A DNA stretch of 64,000 nt from Candidatus Sulfotelmatobacter sp. (GTDB lineage: Bacteria > Acidobacteriota > Terriglobia > Terriglobales > Acidobacteriaceae): contig JAOAPI010000019.1 of assembly GCA_025462865.1 (NCBI GenBank), positions 124,001 to 188,000 of the forward strand. The letters are read 5' to 3'. Below the pieces are notes generated by a model. That model saw only the letters and a program-made list of their open reading frames with translations. It was not told the DNA's origin and ran no database searches. Position 1 is the stretch's first letter; each line of letters opens with the position of its first letter. Positions 29,055 through 38,607 of the stretch are shown here, piece after piece. Position numbers and translations under genes: made by a program.

Positions 29055-29774
29055 ATGAAGTGGGCGCTTTATCTTCTCGCGCTGTGTCTGCTTGCGACAG
29101 CATCGTTCGCTCAGGAGCACCCCGCCATCACTGCGCTTCCAAATTCCATCTATGTGGGTGCGGACGGCAAATTTGAATCCGCTCCTGATACTGCAGTCAT
29201 CCAGTTCAATATCTCGGTGCAGGAGGACTCGCCTCAAAGCGCCTACCAGCATGCTTCCAAAGAAGCCGAGCAGGTTCGCCAGGTGCTGCACGCCAACGGG
29301 ATTGAGCCTAACGTCGCTCACATCGGATTCCTCAGCGTTCAGCCGATGTACGACTGGAAAGATCGCAAGCAAAGAGTGATCGGATACCGTGTCACCACCG
29401 ACGTCACACTGAAGCTGAAAGATTTCTCGAAGATCGGTCCCATCACTCAGCAACTCGCCGACGCCAACGTCAGCGAGACTCAAACGCTTAACTACACTCT
29501 GGAAAATATGGATGAGGCCAAGAACAAAGCAGTGGAAGATGCCTACCGGCGCGCCCGCAACTCCGCCAACGCGATCGCTCACGCCAGCGGGCGTAGCGTC
29601 GGAGAGCTTTCCTACGCCTCCGTCGATACATTCGAGAACCCACGAATTGTTGCCCCGCGCATGGCCCGTCCGATGTCTGCCATGGCGAATGCCGCGCCTG
29701 CTCCCACCGAAGAATTCACTCCGCAAGCCGTCACAGTGACGGCGCACGTCAATGCGTTGTTTAACTTGAAGTAA
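29055..29774 (+). CDS. SIMPL domain (DUF541) exported protein
   Basis: 239 residues from the ATG at 29055, preceded by CCGAGG. A clear signal peptide (about 1-20, ATASFAQ) is followed by a SIMPL/DUF541 domain: the early GKFESAPDTAVIQFNISV strand, the VLHANGIEPNVAHIGF segment and YRVTTDVTLKLKDFSKIG. Family members are periplasmic or outer-membrane proteins of unclear role; one bacterial member (BP26) forms a large ring-shaped channel-like assembly. There is a Met/Pro-rich C-terminal linker. It converges on the alpha/beta-hydrolase lipoprotein gene 26 bases away. Confidence 0.85.
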   Translation: MKWALYLLALCLLATASFAQEHPAITALPNSIYVGADGKFESAPDTAVIQFNISVQEDSPQSAYQHASKEAEQVRQVLHANGIEPNVAHIGFLSVQPMYDWKDRKQRVIGYRVTTDVTLKLKDFSKIGPITQQLADANVSETQTLNYTLENMDEAKNKAVEDAYRRARNSANAIAHASGRSVGELSYASVDTFENPRIVAPRMARPMSAMANAAPAPTEEFTPQAVTVTAHVNALFNLK

Positions 29775-29800
29775 AAACATTCCGGACGGCAAAGTTAGCC

Positions 29801-31123
29801 CTACGGATGACAGTAGGTCACGATGTCGCTGACGATCTTTTGCGCTCCATCCAATACATCCGCAAGATTGTGTGGGGCATCAGCCACGCAACTGGCGGTG
29901 TTTGTGGTTGTGATTTTCTGCTGCCACTCCTGTCCCATGACCGGCGCGCTGCTGAAGTCTTGACCACCCCACACAAAGTGCACTGAAGTGTTCGGGTAGC
30001 TCAACGTTCCCTCCGGACTCAAAATGCTGTCCGAAAGAAACTGCTGCGTATTCGCCGTGCTGTGGCTCTGCACGGCCTGGGAACAGATCGGCGCCGGATA
30101 AGCGGGATCAATATACTTCTGCGCATTCATTGGCCCCGCACATTGCGTGAGCTGTTGAGATGAATCGCAGGGATCGGTAAGATTCAGTTGATTGCATTCG
30201 CAGGAATAGTCCAGACGTGAAATTGGAGACCCGCTCGTCGGTTCCACCATGTTGAACATGGAGGTCCCACCATAGTGAGCCAGCGCATAACTGATCAGAA
30301 TGCTGCCTGAGCTATTGCCGGTCGCGCACAACGATTTACCGGACGGGCCAATATTCTGCTGCACCCACTGCGCCAGCGTGATATAGCGACAGGCCACCCG
30401 CCGAATGCCCCCCGGCCCAGTCTGCCAGCCCGAAGGTTGAGTCGTGGTGAACAGGCCTCCGAATGACGTCTGCACTGTGATGTAGCTGGCGGCCAGCAGG
30501 CCATTTACAACATCGGCGCCATGGATGTAGATGTTTGGGTCGGCGTACAAACCCTCAGAATTTCCTCCCGCGGTAAGCAAAACCGCGCCTATCGGAGTGA
30601 GTGGCGGCTGGTTCACCCACAGATAGCCGTTGAGGTCAGCAATGCCAGGACAGGACAGAGCGATGGAGTAGCAAGTTCCTCCAATCGTGATTCCGGATCC
30701 CGATGGGCAAGTGATGGTGTGGCCAGTCGCGGTGCCAACCGGATCCGTGAGCGCAAGCGTGACCACCGATGTTCCGTTAGTCACGCCGTCGGCCTGCGCA
30801 ATCGCTGCAACGGTGATTACTCCGCTGGGAATAGCTCCGGGGGCGATGTAAAGTCCCGTGCTGTCGATCGTGCCGACGCCGGCGTTGCCGCCCTCTGCTC
30901 CATTTACCTGCCAATTCACAGCGGTGTTGCTGGTACCCGTAACGGCAGCCGCAAATCGATAGTTCGATCCCACTCCCATGGTGAATGAGGAGGGCGCGAC
31001 CTTGACTGAGACGCTCCCACCCGGCGGCGAAGTGGATGGGCTGCCACTCGAACCCCCGCATCCAGCTAAGACCGCGCAAGTGAGCATAGCGACCATGCCG
31101 CCGAATGCAACACTCCGATGCAT
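29801..31123 (-). CDS. Lipoprotein with Ig-like domain and alpha/beta-hydrolase fold
   Basis: 440 residues from the ATG at 31123, chosen for the AGGAG site just upstream and the signal that follows. A lipoprotein signal ends in the lipobox LAGC (about residues 19-22), then a serine/proline-rich linker, a bacterial Ig-like (Big_2-type) beta domain (about 40-130), and a hydrolase region (about 150-440). GNSSG matches the GxSxG nucleophile elbow; GGQD and APHN near the C-terminus supply candidate Asp and His. Many cysteines suggest disulfides in an extracytoplasmic enzyme. Possibly an esterase or depolymerase of the feruloyl/PHB type; substrate unknown. Confidence 0.7.
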   Translation of the reverse strand: MHRSVAFGGMVAMLTCAVLAGCGGSSGSPSTSPPGGSVSVKVAPSSFTMGVGSNYRFAAAVTGTSNTAVNWQVNGAEGGNAGVGTIDSTGLYIAPGAIPSGVITVAAIAQADGVTNGTSVVTLALTDPVGTATGHTITCPSGSGITIGGTCYSIALSCPGIADLNGYLWVNQPPLTPIGAVLLTAGGNSEGLYADPNIYIHGADVVNGLLAASYITVQTSFGGLFTTTQPSGWQTGPGGIRRVACRYITLAQWVQQNIGPSGKSLCATGNSSGSILISYALAHYGGTSMFNMVEPTSGSPISRLDYSCECNQLNLTDPCDSSQQLTQCAGPMNAQKYIDPAYPAPICSQAVQSHSTANTQQFLSDSILSPEGTLSYPNTSVHFVWGGQDFSSAPVMGQEWQQKITTTNTASCVADAPHNLADVLDGAQKIVSDIVTYCHP

Positions 31124-31302
31124 GCTTACTCCTGTCGCTGGAATGATGAAGGTCCCTCCTGGTGCCATCAATGACTTAGCCTTTATTGACTTAGCTCTTG
31201 TTCGCGAGCTTAGTTTCTCAACCCGCTTGGGAACAAAATGTCGCGATATTTTAGTATGTCCGGGGTCGGTAGCACTAGCAAGTCATCCGGCGGGAGCCGG
31301 TT

Positions 31303-32058
31303 CTATGGAGTCGCCCGAGCCAGGGCTATGCGCCGCGCATCAACCGTGATGGCCCGCTGAATTTCCATCTCGATGGAGGTTCCCACATCCAGCTTTACAT
31401 CGCTGCCGCGCTTCAACAACGCCCATCCAATGCCGGCCGCCGCCCCAACGCCAGCTCCGATTCGAGCGCCATTCAGACCGCCAGCCAGCGCGCCGCCCAA
31501 GGCTCCGCCGGAGCCGCCATAGACTCCGCCCTTCGCCGCATCCTCAATTTTCTTGCCGGTATCTTTGTCCTGTCGAATGGTACCTTCCGAATCCTTGACT
31601 GACTTGTTATCGGCCCCGGGCGTGTTCTCCACTGACCCAGGCAGCACTACGGTATATCCGCTCGGATAAATCATCGAAGTGAAGTGCAGCAGAATCTCGG
31701 CACGTCCCTTCAACCGTCCGCCGCGTTCGACGTGCGAAATCTTTCCTTGAATGTAAGATCCGGCGGGAATGATAATTCGATTGTCCACGACAAAAGGAAA
31801 CGCGGTCTCCGCGTAAACCGCATCGCCCTCACGCGCATTTTTGGTGGAGATGGCCTGTTTCAACGATAGCGGAATCTTCGTCCCCGCGGGAATCGTAACG
31901 AGATTCGGATCAACCACCGCGGAAGGGGCGCCAGGCATGGCGCTCGGTGCCACTGCGGCAGGAGTAGAATTCGCGGTGGGCTCGTTCGTCTTTGCAGCGT
32001 CCGTGGCCTGCCCAAGGGCCATCCCAGACAAAAATATGATTATGGGAAGTTTTCGCAT
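31303..32058 (-). CDS. Exported protein of unknown function with glycine-rich segment
   Basis: 251 residues. A strong AGGAGG precedes the ATG. A signal peptide (about 1-18) leads to a Pro/Ala-rich linker, then a beta-rich domain (LVTIPAGTKIPLSLKQAIST, IIIPAGSYIQGKI) and a glycine-zipper-like stretch (about 185-215, GGSGGALGGALAGG) ahead of a short C-terminal strand. The paired 'IPAGT/IIPAGS' strands are reminiscent of the beta domain of TrbI/VirB10-like or outer-membrane assembly proteins, but the match is loose and I do not assign a function. Same strand as the lipoprotein gene, 179 bases upstream of it. Confidence 0.65.
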   Translation of the reverse strand: MRKLPIIIFLSGMALGQATDAAKTNEPTANSTPAAVAPSAMPGAPSAVVDPNLVTIPAGTKIPLSLKQAISTKNAREGDAVYAETAFPFVVDNRIIIPAGSYIQGKISHVERGGRLKGRAEILLHFTSMIYPSGYTVVLPGSVENTPGADNKSVKDSEGTIRQDKDTGKKIEDAAKGGVYGGSGGALGGALAGGLNGARIGAGVGAAAGIGWALLKRGSDVKLDVGTSIEMEIQRAITVDARRIALARATP

Positions 32059-32237
32059 CGTGTACCTCCTGAGGGATTCGCGGCCCGCCCGATCAGGCCG
32101 AGAATATCATTAACTAACGCCTAAGATGCGATTCGATCCCACGAAGGTGCCTGGGGCAACTCAGGTTCCTCCGCGGCACTTCTTAGCGAACTCCGAGATT
32201 AAAACTCCCCAGCCGTCATTACGGAAAAAAAGAGCTT

Positions 32238-34727
32238 TCAGTAAATCAAATACTTCTTCCTCACCACCTCAAACTTCTCCAACTCTTCCTGCCAATCTTG
32301 CGCAATCCGCCGCGGATCCTTCCCTTCGACGAGACCATCGTAAGCGGCCTGGTTCACCAGCAACTGGGTTATGCGGTCCAGTTTAAAGTCTGACGGATAC
32401 AACTTCTTCAACGCCGTCGCCAACTCAATCCCCAGCTCGGGGCCATCCAGGGCATTCCGCTCGGTCAGAACCAGATTTACTCCTTCACACTTCTGCCCGG
32501 CGTGATTACTGGTAGTGGGCATGAATGTCACGGGCACAAATCTCACGCCCGCAATTCCGCGAGCGTTCAGGTACGCCGCCAATTCCCTGCCCTTCATCCA
32601 CGGCGCGCCCAGCAGCTCGAACGGAGTATCCGTTCCGCGCCCGATCGAAACATTGGTCCCTTCGATCAGCCCTACGCCTGGGTAGAGCCCGGCTTCCGTG
32701 ACACTCCGCAGATTCGGCGACGGATTCACCCACACCAGCCCCGTCGCATCGAACCAGTCGCCGCGCTGCCAGCCTTCCATTGGGACGACGGTCAACTTGG
32801 CGTTGAGATTCCGCTCGGCATTGAACATCTTCGCCAGTTCGCCCAAGGTCATTCCTTCCCGCACCGGGAGGGTCCCATAATTGTTGAAATTCTCACGTCC
32901 CGCATCCGATACCGGACCCTGCACGAACGCCCCCGTAATCGGATCAGGGCGGTCCAGCACGATCAACTCAACGTCCGCTTGCGCCGCCGCCTCGAGAAAA
33001 TATCCGAGCGTCGTCTCATAGGTATAAAAGCGCACTCCGGCATCCTGAATATCAAATACGACGGCATCCAAAGTTTTCAACAACTCGACTGGCGGCCGCC
33101 GCAGCGCCGCCTTCGCGCCGTACACGCTGTACACGGGGATACCGGTTACGGCATCTTTGGAATTCGCAACATCGGTCGTATCCAGGCTGCCCGTCACGCC
33201 GTGCTCCGGGCTGAAAATCGCTTCCAACGAGACTCCAGGGGCCTGCGCTAAGACGTCAATTGTCCGGCGGCCGTCGGCATCGATTCCAGTCTGGTTGGTC
33301 ACGACTCCGATCTTTTTCTTCCGCCCGGGAGCTTGCAGAATGTCGAACCCATGCTCTTCCAAGACATCGATTCCGGTTTTCACGCTGCCATTGCGCGAAC
33401 TCATCCGCCGCGCCGCACTCTGCGCCTCGTTGTACCCGGTAATGCTCTGCCAGCGCAGCGCTTCCTTCTCACTTGTCGTCAGCGGCATAGCCGCAGCCAG
33501 GGCAGTCGCCACCTTCGAGCGCAATGCAATCGCATTGGACTTCCCTCGCGGATGCACGGCATTGGTCAGCAGAATAATGTAAGTCCTGGTCGTTGGATCG
33601 ATCCACATCGATGTTCCGGTAAAACCCGTATGCCCATATCCACCTACGGGCAGCAAATCACCGCGATTCGACGAGAACGGAGAATCAATGTCCCAGCCAA
33701 AACCACGCAGCACTGGGGCCGCGGGAGGCTGCTCCGGCCGTGTCATTTTCTCCACCGACATCGCCGACAAGATGCTGTCACCACCATTCAGCAGTGTCTG
33801 AGCAAATTTCGCCAGATCGTCCCCGGTGGAAAATAATCCGGCGTGGCCCGCCACGCCGCCCATCCGCCGCGCCGTGGGATCATGCACCACCCCGCGCAGC
33901 ATGTGCTCGTTTTCGTCGTACTGTGTTGGTGCAATCTTTTCGATCCACCCAGCCCGCCGCGCCGCCGGAGGCACGAACCGCGTGTGCAGCATTTTCAATG
34001 GCAGAAAAATGTGCCGCGTAGCGTACTCATCCAGCGTCTCTCCAGAAACTCGTTCAACCAATTCGCCGAGCACAATGAAGTTCACGTCGCTGTAGGAAAA
34101 CTTCGATCCGGGCGGATCCTCCGGCGTCTCCGCCAGCGCCATTCCGTACGCCGTCTGCTTCCCGATCCAAGTCACTTTTAAATCAAGATCCGGCTCCAGT
34201 CCTGAGTAATGGGTCAGCAACTGCCGCACCGTGATGTCGTCTTTTCCGTTCTGCGCAAACTCCGGCAGATACTTCGCCACCGGATCATTCAGCCGTACTT
34301 TGCCTGTTTCCACCAACTGCATCACTGCCGTGGTAGTCGCAATCACTTTGGTCAGCGACGCTACGTCAAAAATCGTATCCAGCGTCATCACTTCTCGGCG
34401 TGGCTCCAGCGCCCGCGCCCCATAAGCCTTCCGATAAATCACCCGACCATCATGTCCTACCACCAAGACGGCTCCCGGAATAGTTCCGTCCTGAATCGCT
34501 TCCTTGATCACCGCATCCACCGCCCCAAAATGCGGAGCGGAAGTCGGAGGCGCAGCCTTCTTAGTTGAGTTTGAAGATGTGGAGTCGGCCCCCTTAGGTG
34601 AAGTCGATGTCGGGACAGACGCCCTGGGCTGTCGATCCGGGCGCAGCCCGGAAGTCTCCCCACCACCCTGGCTGCCCGCCACTGCCAAACCACTCACCAG
34701 AACCACCACGACTGCAAACACGCGCAT
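32238..34727 (-). CDS. Beta-lactamase-fold/NamZ (DUF1343) fusion, probable exported peptidoglycan-salvage enzyme
   Basis: About 829 residues from the ATG at 34727 (GGTGGGA upstream, followed at once by a signal peptide); starts at 34766 or a TTG at 34787 are possible. After a Ser/Thr/Pro linker, residues about 65-420 form a serine beta-lactamase-fold domain: S124-L-T-K127, YSD at 212-214 and HTG at 366-368. Residues about 474-829 match DUF1343/NamZ, with VVTNQTG, SPEHG (506-510) and FDIQDAGVRFYTYE. In Bacillus subtilis NamZ is an exo-beta-N-acetylmuramidase and its operon also encodes the beta-lactamase-fold amidase AmiE, so one polypeptide here may do both steps on cell-wall fragments outside the cytoplasm. 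It is divergent from another beta-lactamase-fold gene leading to murQ. Confidence 0.85.
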   Translation of the reverse strand: MRVFAVVVVLVSGLAVAGSQGGGETSGLRPDRQPRASVPTSTSPKGADSTSSNSTKKAAPPTSAPHFGAVDAVIKEAIQDGTIPGAVLVVGHDGRVIYRKAYGARALEPRREVMTLDTIFDVASLTKVIATTTAVMQLVETGKVRLNDPVAKYLPEFAQNGKDDITVRQLLTHYSGLEPDLDLKVTWIGKQTAYGMALAETPEDPPGSKFSYSDVNFIVLGELVERVSGETLDEYATRHIFLPLKMLHTRFVPPAARRAGWIEKIAPTQYDENEHMLRGVVHDPTARRMGGVAGHAGLFSTGDDLAKFAQTLLNGGDSILSAMSVEKMTRPEQPPAAPVLRGFGWDIDSPFSSNRGDLLPVGGYGHTGFTGTSMWIDPTTRTYIILLTNAVHPRGKSNAIALRSKVATALAAAMPLTTSEKEALRWQSITGYNEAQSAARRMSSRNGSVKTGIDVLEEHGFDILQAPGRKKKIGVVTNQTGIDADGRRTIDVLAQAPGVSLEAIFSPEHGVTGSLDTTDVANSKDAVTGIPVYSVYGAKAALRRPPVELLKTLDAVVFDIQDAGVRFYTYETTLGYFLEAAAQADVELIVLDRPDPITGAFVQGPVSDAGRENFNNYGTLPVREGMTLGELAKMFNAERNLNAKLTVVPMEGWQRGDWFDATGLVWVNPSPNLRSVTEAGLYPGVGLIEGTNVSIGRGTDTPFELLGAPWMKGRELAAYLNARGIAGVRFVPVTFMPTTSNHAGQKCEGVNLVLTERNALDGPELGIELATALKKLYPSDFKLDRITQLLVNQAAYDGLVEGKDPRRIAQDWQEELEKFEVVRKKYLIY

Positions 34728-34860
34728 CAATCCCACCCCCGAACAAATTCTCGAAGCCATCCCCATCAACTCTGCTTGCGATTTCAAGATGCTTTGACTC
34801 TAACAATCCCCGCTCCCTGACTCAAGAAACTCAAGTGTGGGGTACCACCTATGCCATATC

Positions 34861-36090
34861 ATGATGTCTTCGATGCCTTCCTCTCCTCCATCGCCTCTGC
34901 TCGACGCCTTCGAGCATCAGGACAAAATCTTTTCCTCCGCCTTCTCCATCCTGCGAGACGCCATCGCCCAGCGCAAAATCCCCTCGGCCTCGGTTGCAGT
35001 CACTGATCGAGGTCGCCTGGTCGCACTGAAAGCCCTAGGCCGCTTCACTCCCCAGGCAGATTCTCCCGTAGTAACCACCAGCACGCTCTTCGACCTCGCC
35101 TCGCTAACCAAAGTTGTCGCTACCAGCCCCATGGCCATGATTCTTTACGACCGTGGCCTACTCGACCTCGAAGCGCCTGTCACCGCCATCATCCCGGAGT
35201 TTACGAGCGACGCCGAAAGAGACCGGCGCCGAAAACAAGTAACTCTTCGCATGCTCCTGGCACACTCCTCCGGCCTGCCGGCCTATGAAAAGTTATTCCT
35301 GAAATTTCGCACTCGGGACGAACTGTTGCACGCCGCCTTCACGACCCCGCTAACCGCCGATCCTGCCACCCACGCCGAATACAGCGACATCGGATTCATC
35401 ATCCTCGGCATTGCCTTGGAACGCCTTGCTGACGAGCCTCTGGATCGCTTCTGCCAGCGCGAAATTTTTGCCGCGCTTGGTATGACGAACACGACATTTA
35501 ATCCTCCAAAAGAAATTCGCTCGAAAATCCCGCCGACCGCTGACGAAAGACAAGAAGAAGTGCGTGCCGTAGCCGTCTCTGATCGCAAATTGCGGGAGCA
35601 ACATGCTCCGACAGGCACGGGACAGAATCCGAGCAGCACTTTTCGTGGAAGAATCATTCAGGGCGAAGTCCAGGACGAAAACGCCAGTGTCCTCGGCGGA
35701 GTGGCCGCGCACGCCGGCCTCTTCTCCAGTGCCCCAGACCTGGCCAGATTCGCGCACGCCATACTCACGGGCGGCTACGCAATTTTCCGTCCCGAAACCG
35801 TCGCCCTCTTCACGCGGCGCGAATCAGCGCCCGTCGCCACATCTCGTGCCCTCGGTTGGGACACGCCATCCGCCCCATCGCAATCCGGAAAATATTTTTC
35901 TCCGCAGTCCTACGGCCACCTTGGATACACCGGCACTTCTCTCTGGATTGATCCCGTCAGCCAGATCTCAATCACCCTGCTAACCAACCGCACGTGGCCG
36001 GACTGCTCCAATCACGCTATCAAAATAATCCGTCCCGCATTCCACGACGCAGTAGTCGAAGCGATTAAGAAATCCCAAGCAAACTCGTGA
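34861..36090 (+). CDS. Serine hydrolase, beta-lactamase family (class C-like fold), apparently cytoplasmic
   Basis: 409 residues from the ATG at 34861; nearby alternatives (GTG 34837, ATG 34864, 34873) change little and none has a clear ribosome site. S81-L-T-K84 is the SxxK motif, EYSDIGF the second (Tyr-containing) motif, and GHLGYTGTS the third. No signal peptide is visible, unlike its divergent neighbour. An inserted polar segment (about 225-265) is rich in Glu/Arg/Gln. The domain is closely similar in motif wording to the first half of the neighbouring fusion, suggesting a duplication. Function could be a muropeptide amidase/esterase given murQ 127 bases downstream, but this is inference. 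Confidence 0.78.
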   Translation: MMSSMPSSPPSPLLDAFEHQDKIFSSAFSILRDAIAQRKIPSASVAVTDRGRLVALKALGRFTPQADSPVVTTSTLFDLASLTKVVATSPMAMILYDRGLLDLEAPVTAIIPEFTSDAERDRRRKQVTLRMLLAHSSGLPAYEKLFLKFRTRDELLHAAFTTPLTADPATHAEYSDIGFIILGIALERLADEPLDRFCQREIFAALGMTNTTFNPPKEIRSKIPPTADERQEEVRAVAVSDRKLREQHAPTGTGQNPSSTFRGRIIQGEVQDENASVLGGVAAHAGLFSSAPDLARFAHAILTGGYAIFRPETVALFTRRESAPVATSRALGWDTPSAPSQSGKYFSPQSYGHLGYTGTSLWIDPVSQISITLLTNRTWPDCSNHAIKIIRPAFHDAVVEAIKKSQANS

Positions 36091-36217
36091 GCTCGGTCCG
36101 CTTCGGCGACCTCCGCGGGATTTCTCTGCGATCACCGCGATCCCAGCGCTTGCTGCACTCCGTCAGCGGTAAACAGCTAAAATGAAGATGCCCCTTAACA
36201 TCCGGAAAGGCTCCCAT

Positions 36218-37132
36218 TTGAAACGTACGCCGCCCACTCTTCGCCGCCTTCGCACCGAACAACCCAACGACTCCGCTCTCGACCTCGACCAAAAATCTTC
36301 CCTCGAAATCGCGGCCCTTATCAATGGGGAGGACGTCACCGTTGCTCTCGCGGTGACTCGCGTGCTGCCGCAAATCGCACGGGCGATCGATCTGGTCGCC
36401 GCCGCCCTTCGTCATGGGGGACGACTCATCTACGTCGGCGCCGGGACCAGCGGCCGTATCGCCGCCCTCGACGCCGTCGAATGTCCCCCGACGTTCAACA
36501 CCGACCCGCGCTCCGTTCAGTTCGTAATCGCCGGAGGCAATAAAGCTCTCGCCTCCGCCTCCGAAATCAGCGAAGACGACGCCAAAGCTGGGCGCGACGA
36601 AATGTCCCACCGCAAGCCTACTAAGAATGATGTGATCCTCGGCATTGCCTCCAGCGGACGAACTCCCTTTACCCTCGCTGCCCTCGAACTCGCCCGCCAG
36701 CGTGGCGCCCGCACCATCGCCCTCACCTGCAATCCCAATTCGCCTCTGGAGCGCACGGCCCATCTCGCCATCGTGACGCAAGTCGGCCCCGAAGTCCTCG
36801 CCGGATCATCCCGCATGAAGGCCGGCACAGCGCACAAGATGGTTCTCAACATGATCTCCACCGCCGCGATGACGCGCCTCGGCTACGTCTACGGCAACTT
36901 AATGGTGAACGTTGCCCCGAAAAACGAGAAGCTGATCCAGCGCGCCATCACAATCCTCGAACGCGCAACTGGAGCCGATGTCGCGTCCGCAACTCGTGCC
37001 CTGAAAGCCTCCGGAAATCAAACACCCGTAGCGCTCGTTATGCTGGCGGCGAGTGTATCCCGAGGCGAAGCCACCGCTGCCTTGAAACAATCAAAAGGCC
37101 ACGTGCGCCAAGCGATAGCACTGGCAAGATGA
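36218..37132 (+). CDS. murQ: N-acetylmuramic acid 6-phosphate etherase (MurQ)
   Basis: 304 residues from a TTG at 36218, chosen because GGAAAGG lies 7 bases upstream and the length then matches E. coli MurQ (298); an ATG at 36182 lacks a site. The SIS-fold signature LIYVGAGTSGRIAALDAVECPPT contains the catalytic Glu; ILGIASSGRTPFTLAAL and GSSRMKAGTAHKMVLNM are the sugar-phosphate-binding segments. MurQ removes D-lactate from MurNAc-6-phosphate to give GlcNAc-6-phosphate in the cytoplasm, which recycles cell-wall sugar. Its kinase supply could be the BadF-type kinase at 1.5 kb, since no PTS MurP is visible. murA follows 161 bases downstream. Confidence 0.95.
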   Translation: MKRTPPTLRRLRTEQPNDSALDLDQKSSLEIAALINGEDVTVALAVTRVLPQIARAIDLVAAALRHGGRLIYVGAGTSGRIAALDAVECPPTFNTDPRSVQFVIAGGNKALASASEISEDDAKAGRDEMSHRKPTKNDVILGIASSGRTPFTLAALELARQRGARTIALTCNPNSPLERTAHLAIVTQVGPEVLAGSSRMKAGTAHKMVLNMISTAAMTRLGYVYGNLMVNVAPKNEKLIQRAITILERATGADVASATRALKASGNQTPVALVMLAASVSRGEATAALKQSKGHVRQAIALAR

Positions 37133-37293
37133 CTCGGGTGGTGCGGGGACTCGCGCGCGGCTCGTACAGCAAATCAAACGTAGGCCGAGCCTGTAAATGA
37201 TGTTCATCTCGCAGAAGGCCGTGCCCTCTCGATTACCCACCCTCACTCCATTTCCCCGCTAAAATAAATCCTTACTTCAGAACTCTTACTCTC

Positions 37294-38568
37294 ATGGATA
37301 AACTCGTAATCCGCGGCGGCTCCCCGCTCCTCGGCACGGTCCGCGTCAGCGGAGCAAAAAACGCCGCGCTCCCCTGCATGGCCGCCGCTCTTCTCACCGA
37401 CGAGCCGGTCATCCTCGAAAACATCCCGCAGGTGCGCGATATTCAAACCACGCGCAACCTGCTTGCCGCCATGGGCGCCGAGGTCGAACTCGGCTACGGA
37501 CGCGCCCAGCACCGCACCACCATCCACTGCAAAAATCTCGCCGCCCCAGAAGCCTCCTACGAATTAGTGAAGACGATGCGCGCCTCCACGCTGGTCCTTG
37601 GACCGCTCGTCGCCCGCTGCGGCCGCGCCCGCGTATCGCTCCCCGGCGGCTGCGCCATCGGACAGCGCCCCATCGATCTCCACATCAAAGGCCTTGAACT
37701 CCTCGGCGCAAAAATCACCCAAGAACACGGCTACGTCGAAGCCACCGCCTCTCGCCTCCGCGGCGCGGAAATTGTTTTCGATAAAATCACGGTCACCGGC
37801 ACCGAAGACATGCTCATGGCCGCCACTCTCGCCGAAGGCGAAACCATCCTACAGAACGCGGCCCGCGAGCCCGAAGTTGCTGACCTCGCCGCCCTGCTAA
37901 ACAAAATGGGAGCGCGCATCGAAGGCGCAGGCACCGCCACCATCCGCGTGAAAGGCGTAAGCAAGCTGAAAGGCGCGAAGCACCGCATCATTCCCGACCG
38001 CATTGAAGCCGGCACCTTCCTCATCGCCGGGGCCCTCACCGGCGGCGACCTCAACATCTCTGGCTGCGACCCCACTCACCTCGACGCCATCCTCGCAAAG
38101 CTGAAAGAGTCCGGTGTGAAAACGAAATCCACCGCTGACTCTGTCCGCGTCATGGGAGACAATCCCTTCACCGCTTCCGACCTCAGTACCGAAGAATATC
38201 CCGGCTTCCCCACCGACATGCAGGCGCAATTTATGGCGCTCGCCACCCAAGCCGAAGGCACTAGCATCATCACGGAAAATATTTTCGAGAACCGCTTCAT
38301 GCACGCGCAGGAATTAGTCCGCATGGGGGCGAACATAAAAATCGAAGGCCGCCGCGCTGTAGTCGTGGGAAAGACTCCGCTAAGCGCCGCAGCTGTCCTG
38401 GCCTCAGACCTGCGGGCTTCCGCATCATTAGTGTTAGCCGCCCTGGTAGCTGATGGCGAGACGATCATCGACCGCGTCTATCACCTCGACCGCGGCTACG
38501 AAAAAATTGAAGAAAAGTTAAAAGCGGTCGGCGCGCAAATCCGCCGCATTGGAAATATGCTGCCCTGA
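37294..38568 (+). CDS. murA: UDP-N-acetylglucosamine 1-carboxyvinyltransferase (MurA)
   Basis: 424 residues, the usual length. K22 in GAKNAALP and C120 in the [11 protein letters not shown] loop (equivalent to E. coli Cys115) are present, so the protein keeps the fosfomycin-target cysteine. It transfers enolpyruvate from PEP to UDP-GlcNAc, the first committed step of peptidoglycan synthesis, in the cytoplasm. Placement after murQ brings recycled GlcNAc-6-phosphate and de novo precursor synthesis together. It converges on the RND operon; only 39 bases separate the two stops. Confidence 0.97.
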   Translation: MDKLVIRGGSPLLGTVRVSGAKNAALPCMAAALLTDEPVILENIPQVRDIQTTRNLLAAMGAEVELGYGRAQHRTTIHCKNLAAPEASYELVKTMRASTLVLGPLVARCGRARVSLPGGCAIGQRPIDLHIKGLELLGAKITQEHGYVEATASRLRGAEIVFDKITVTGTEDMLMAATLAEGETILQNAAREPEVADLAALLNKMGARIEGAGTATIRVKGVSKLKGAKHRIIPDRIEAGTFLIAGALTGGDLNISGCDPTHLDAILAKLKESGVKTKSTADSVRVMGDNPFTASDLSTEEYPGFPTDMQAQFMALATQAEGTSIITENIFENRFMHAQELVRMGANIKIEGRRAVVVGKTPLSAAAVLASDLRASASLVLAALVADGETIIDRVYHLDRGYEKIEEKLKAVGAQIRRIGNMLP

Positions 38569-38607
38569 GAAGGTTGTGAACACAATCCAAGCTGATGCGC
38601 TTGGCAG

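Noticed and set aside
34504-34797. Plus-strand frame at the 5' end of the NamZ fusion
   Set aside because: Overlaps the signal peptide and linker of the fusion gene on the other strand and has no motif.
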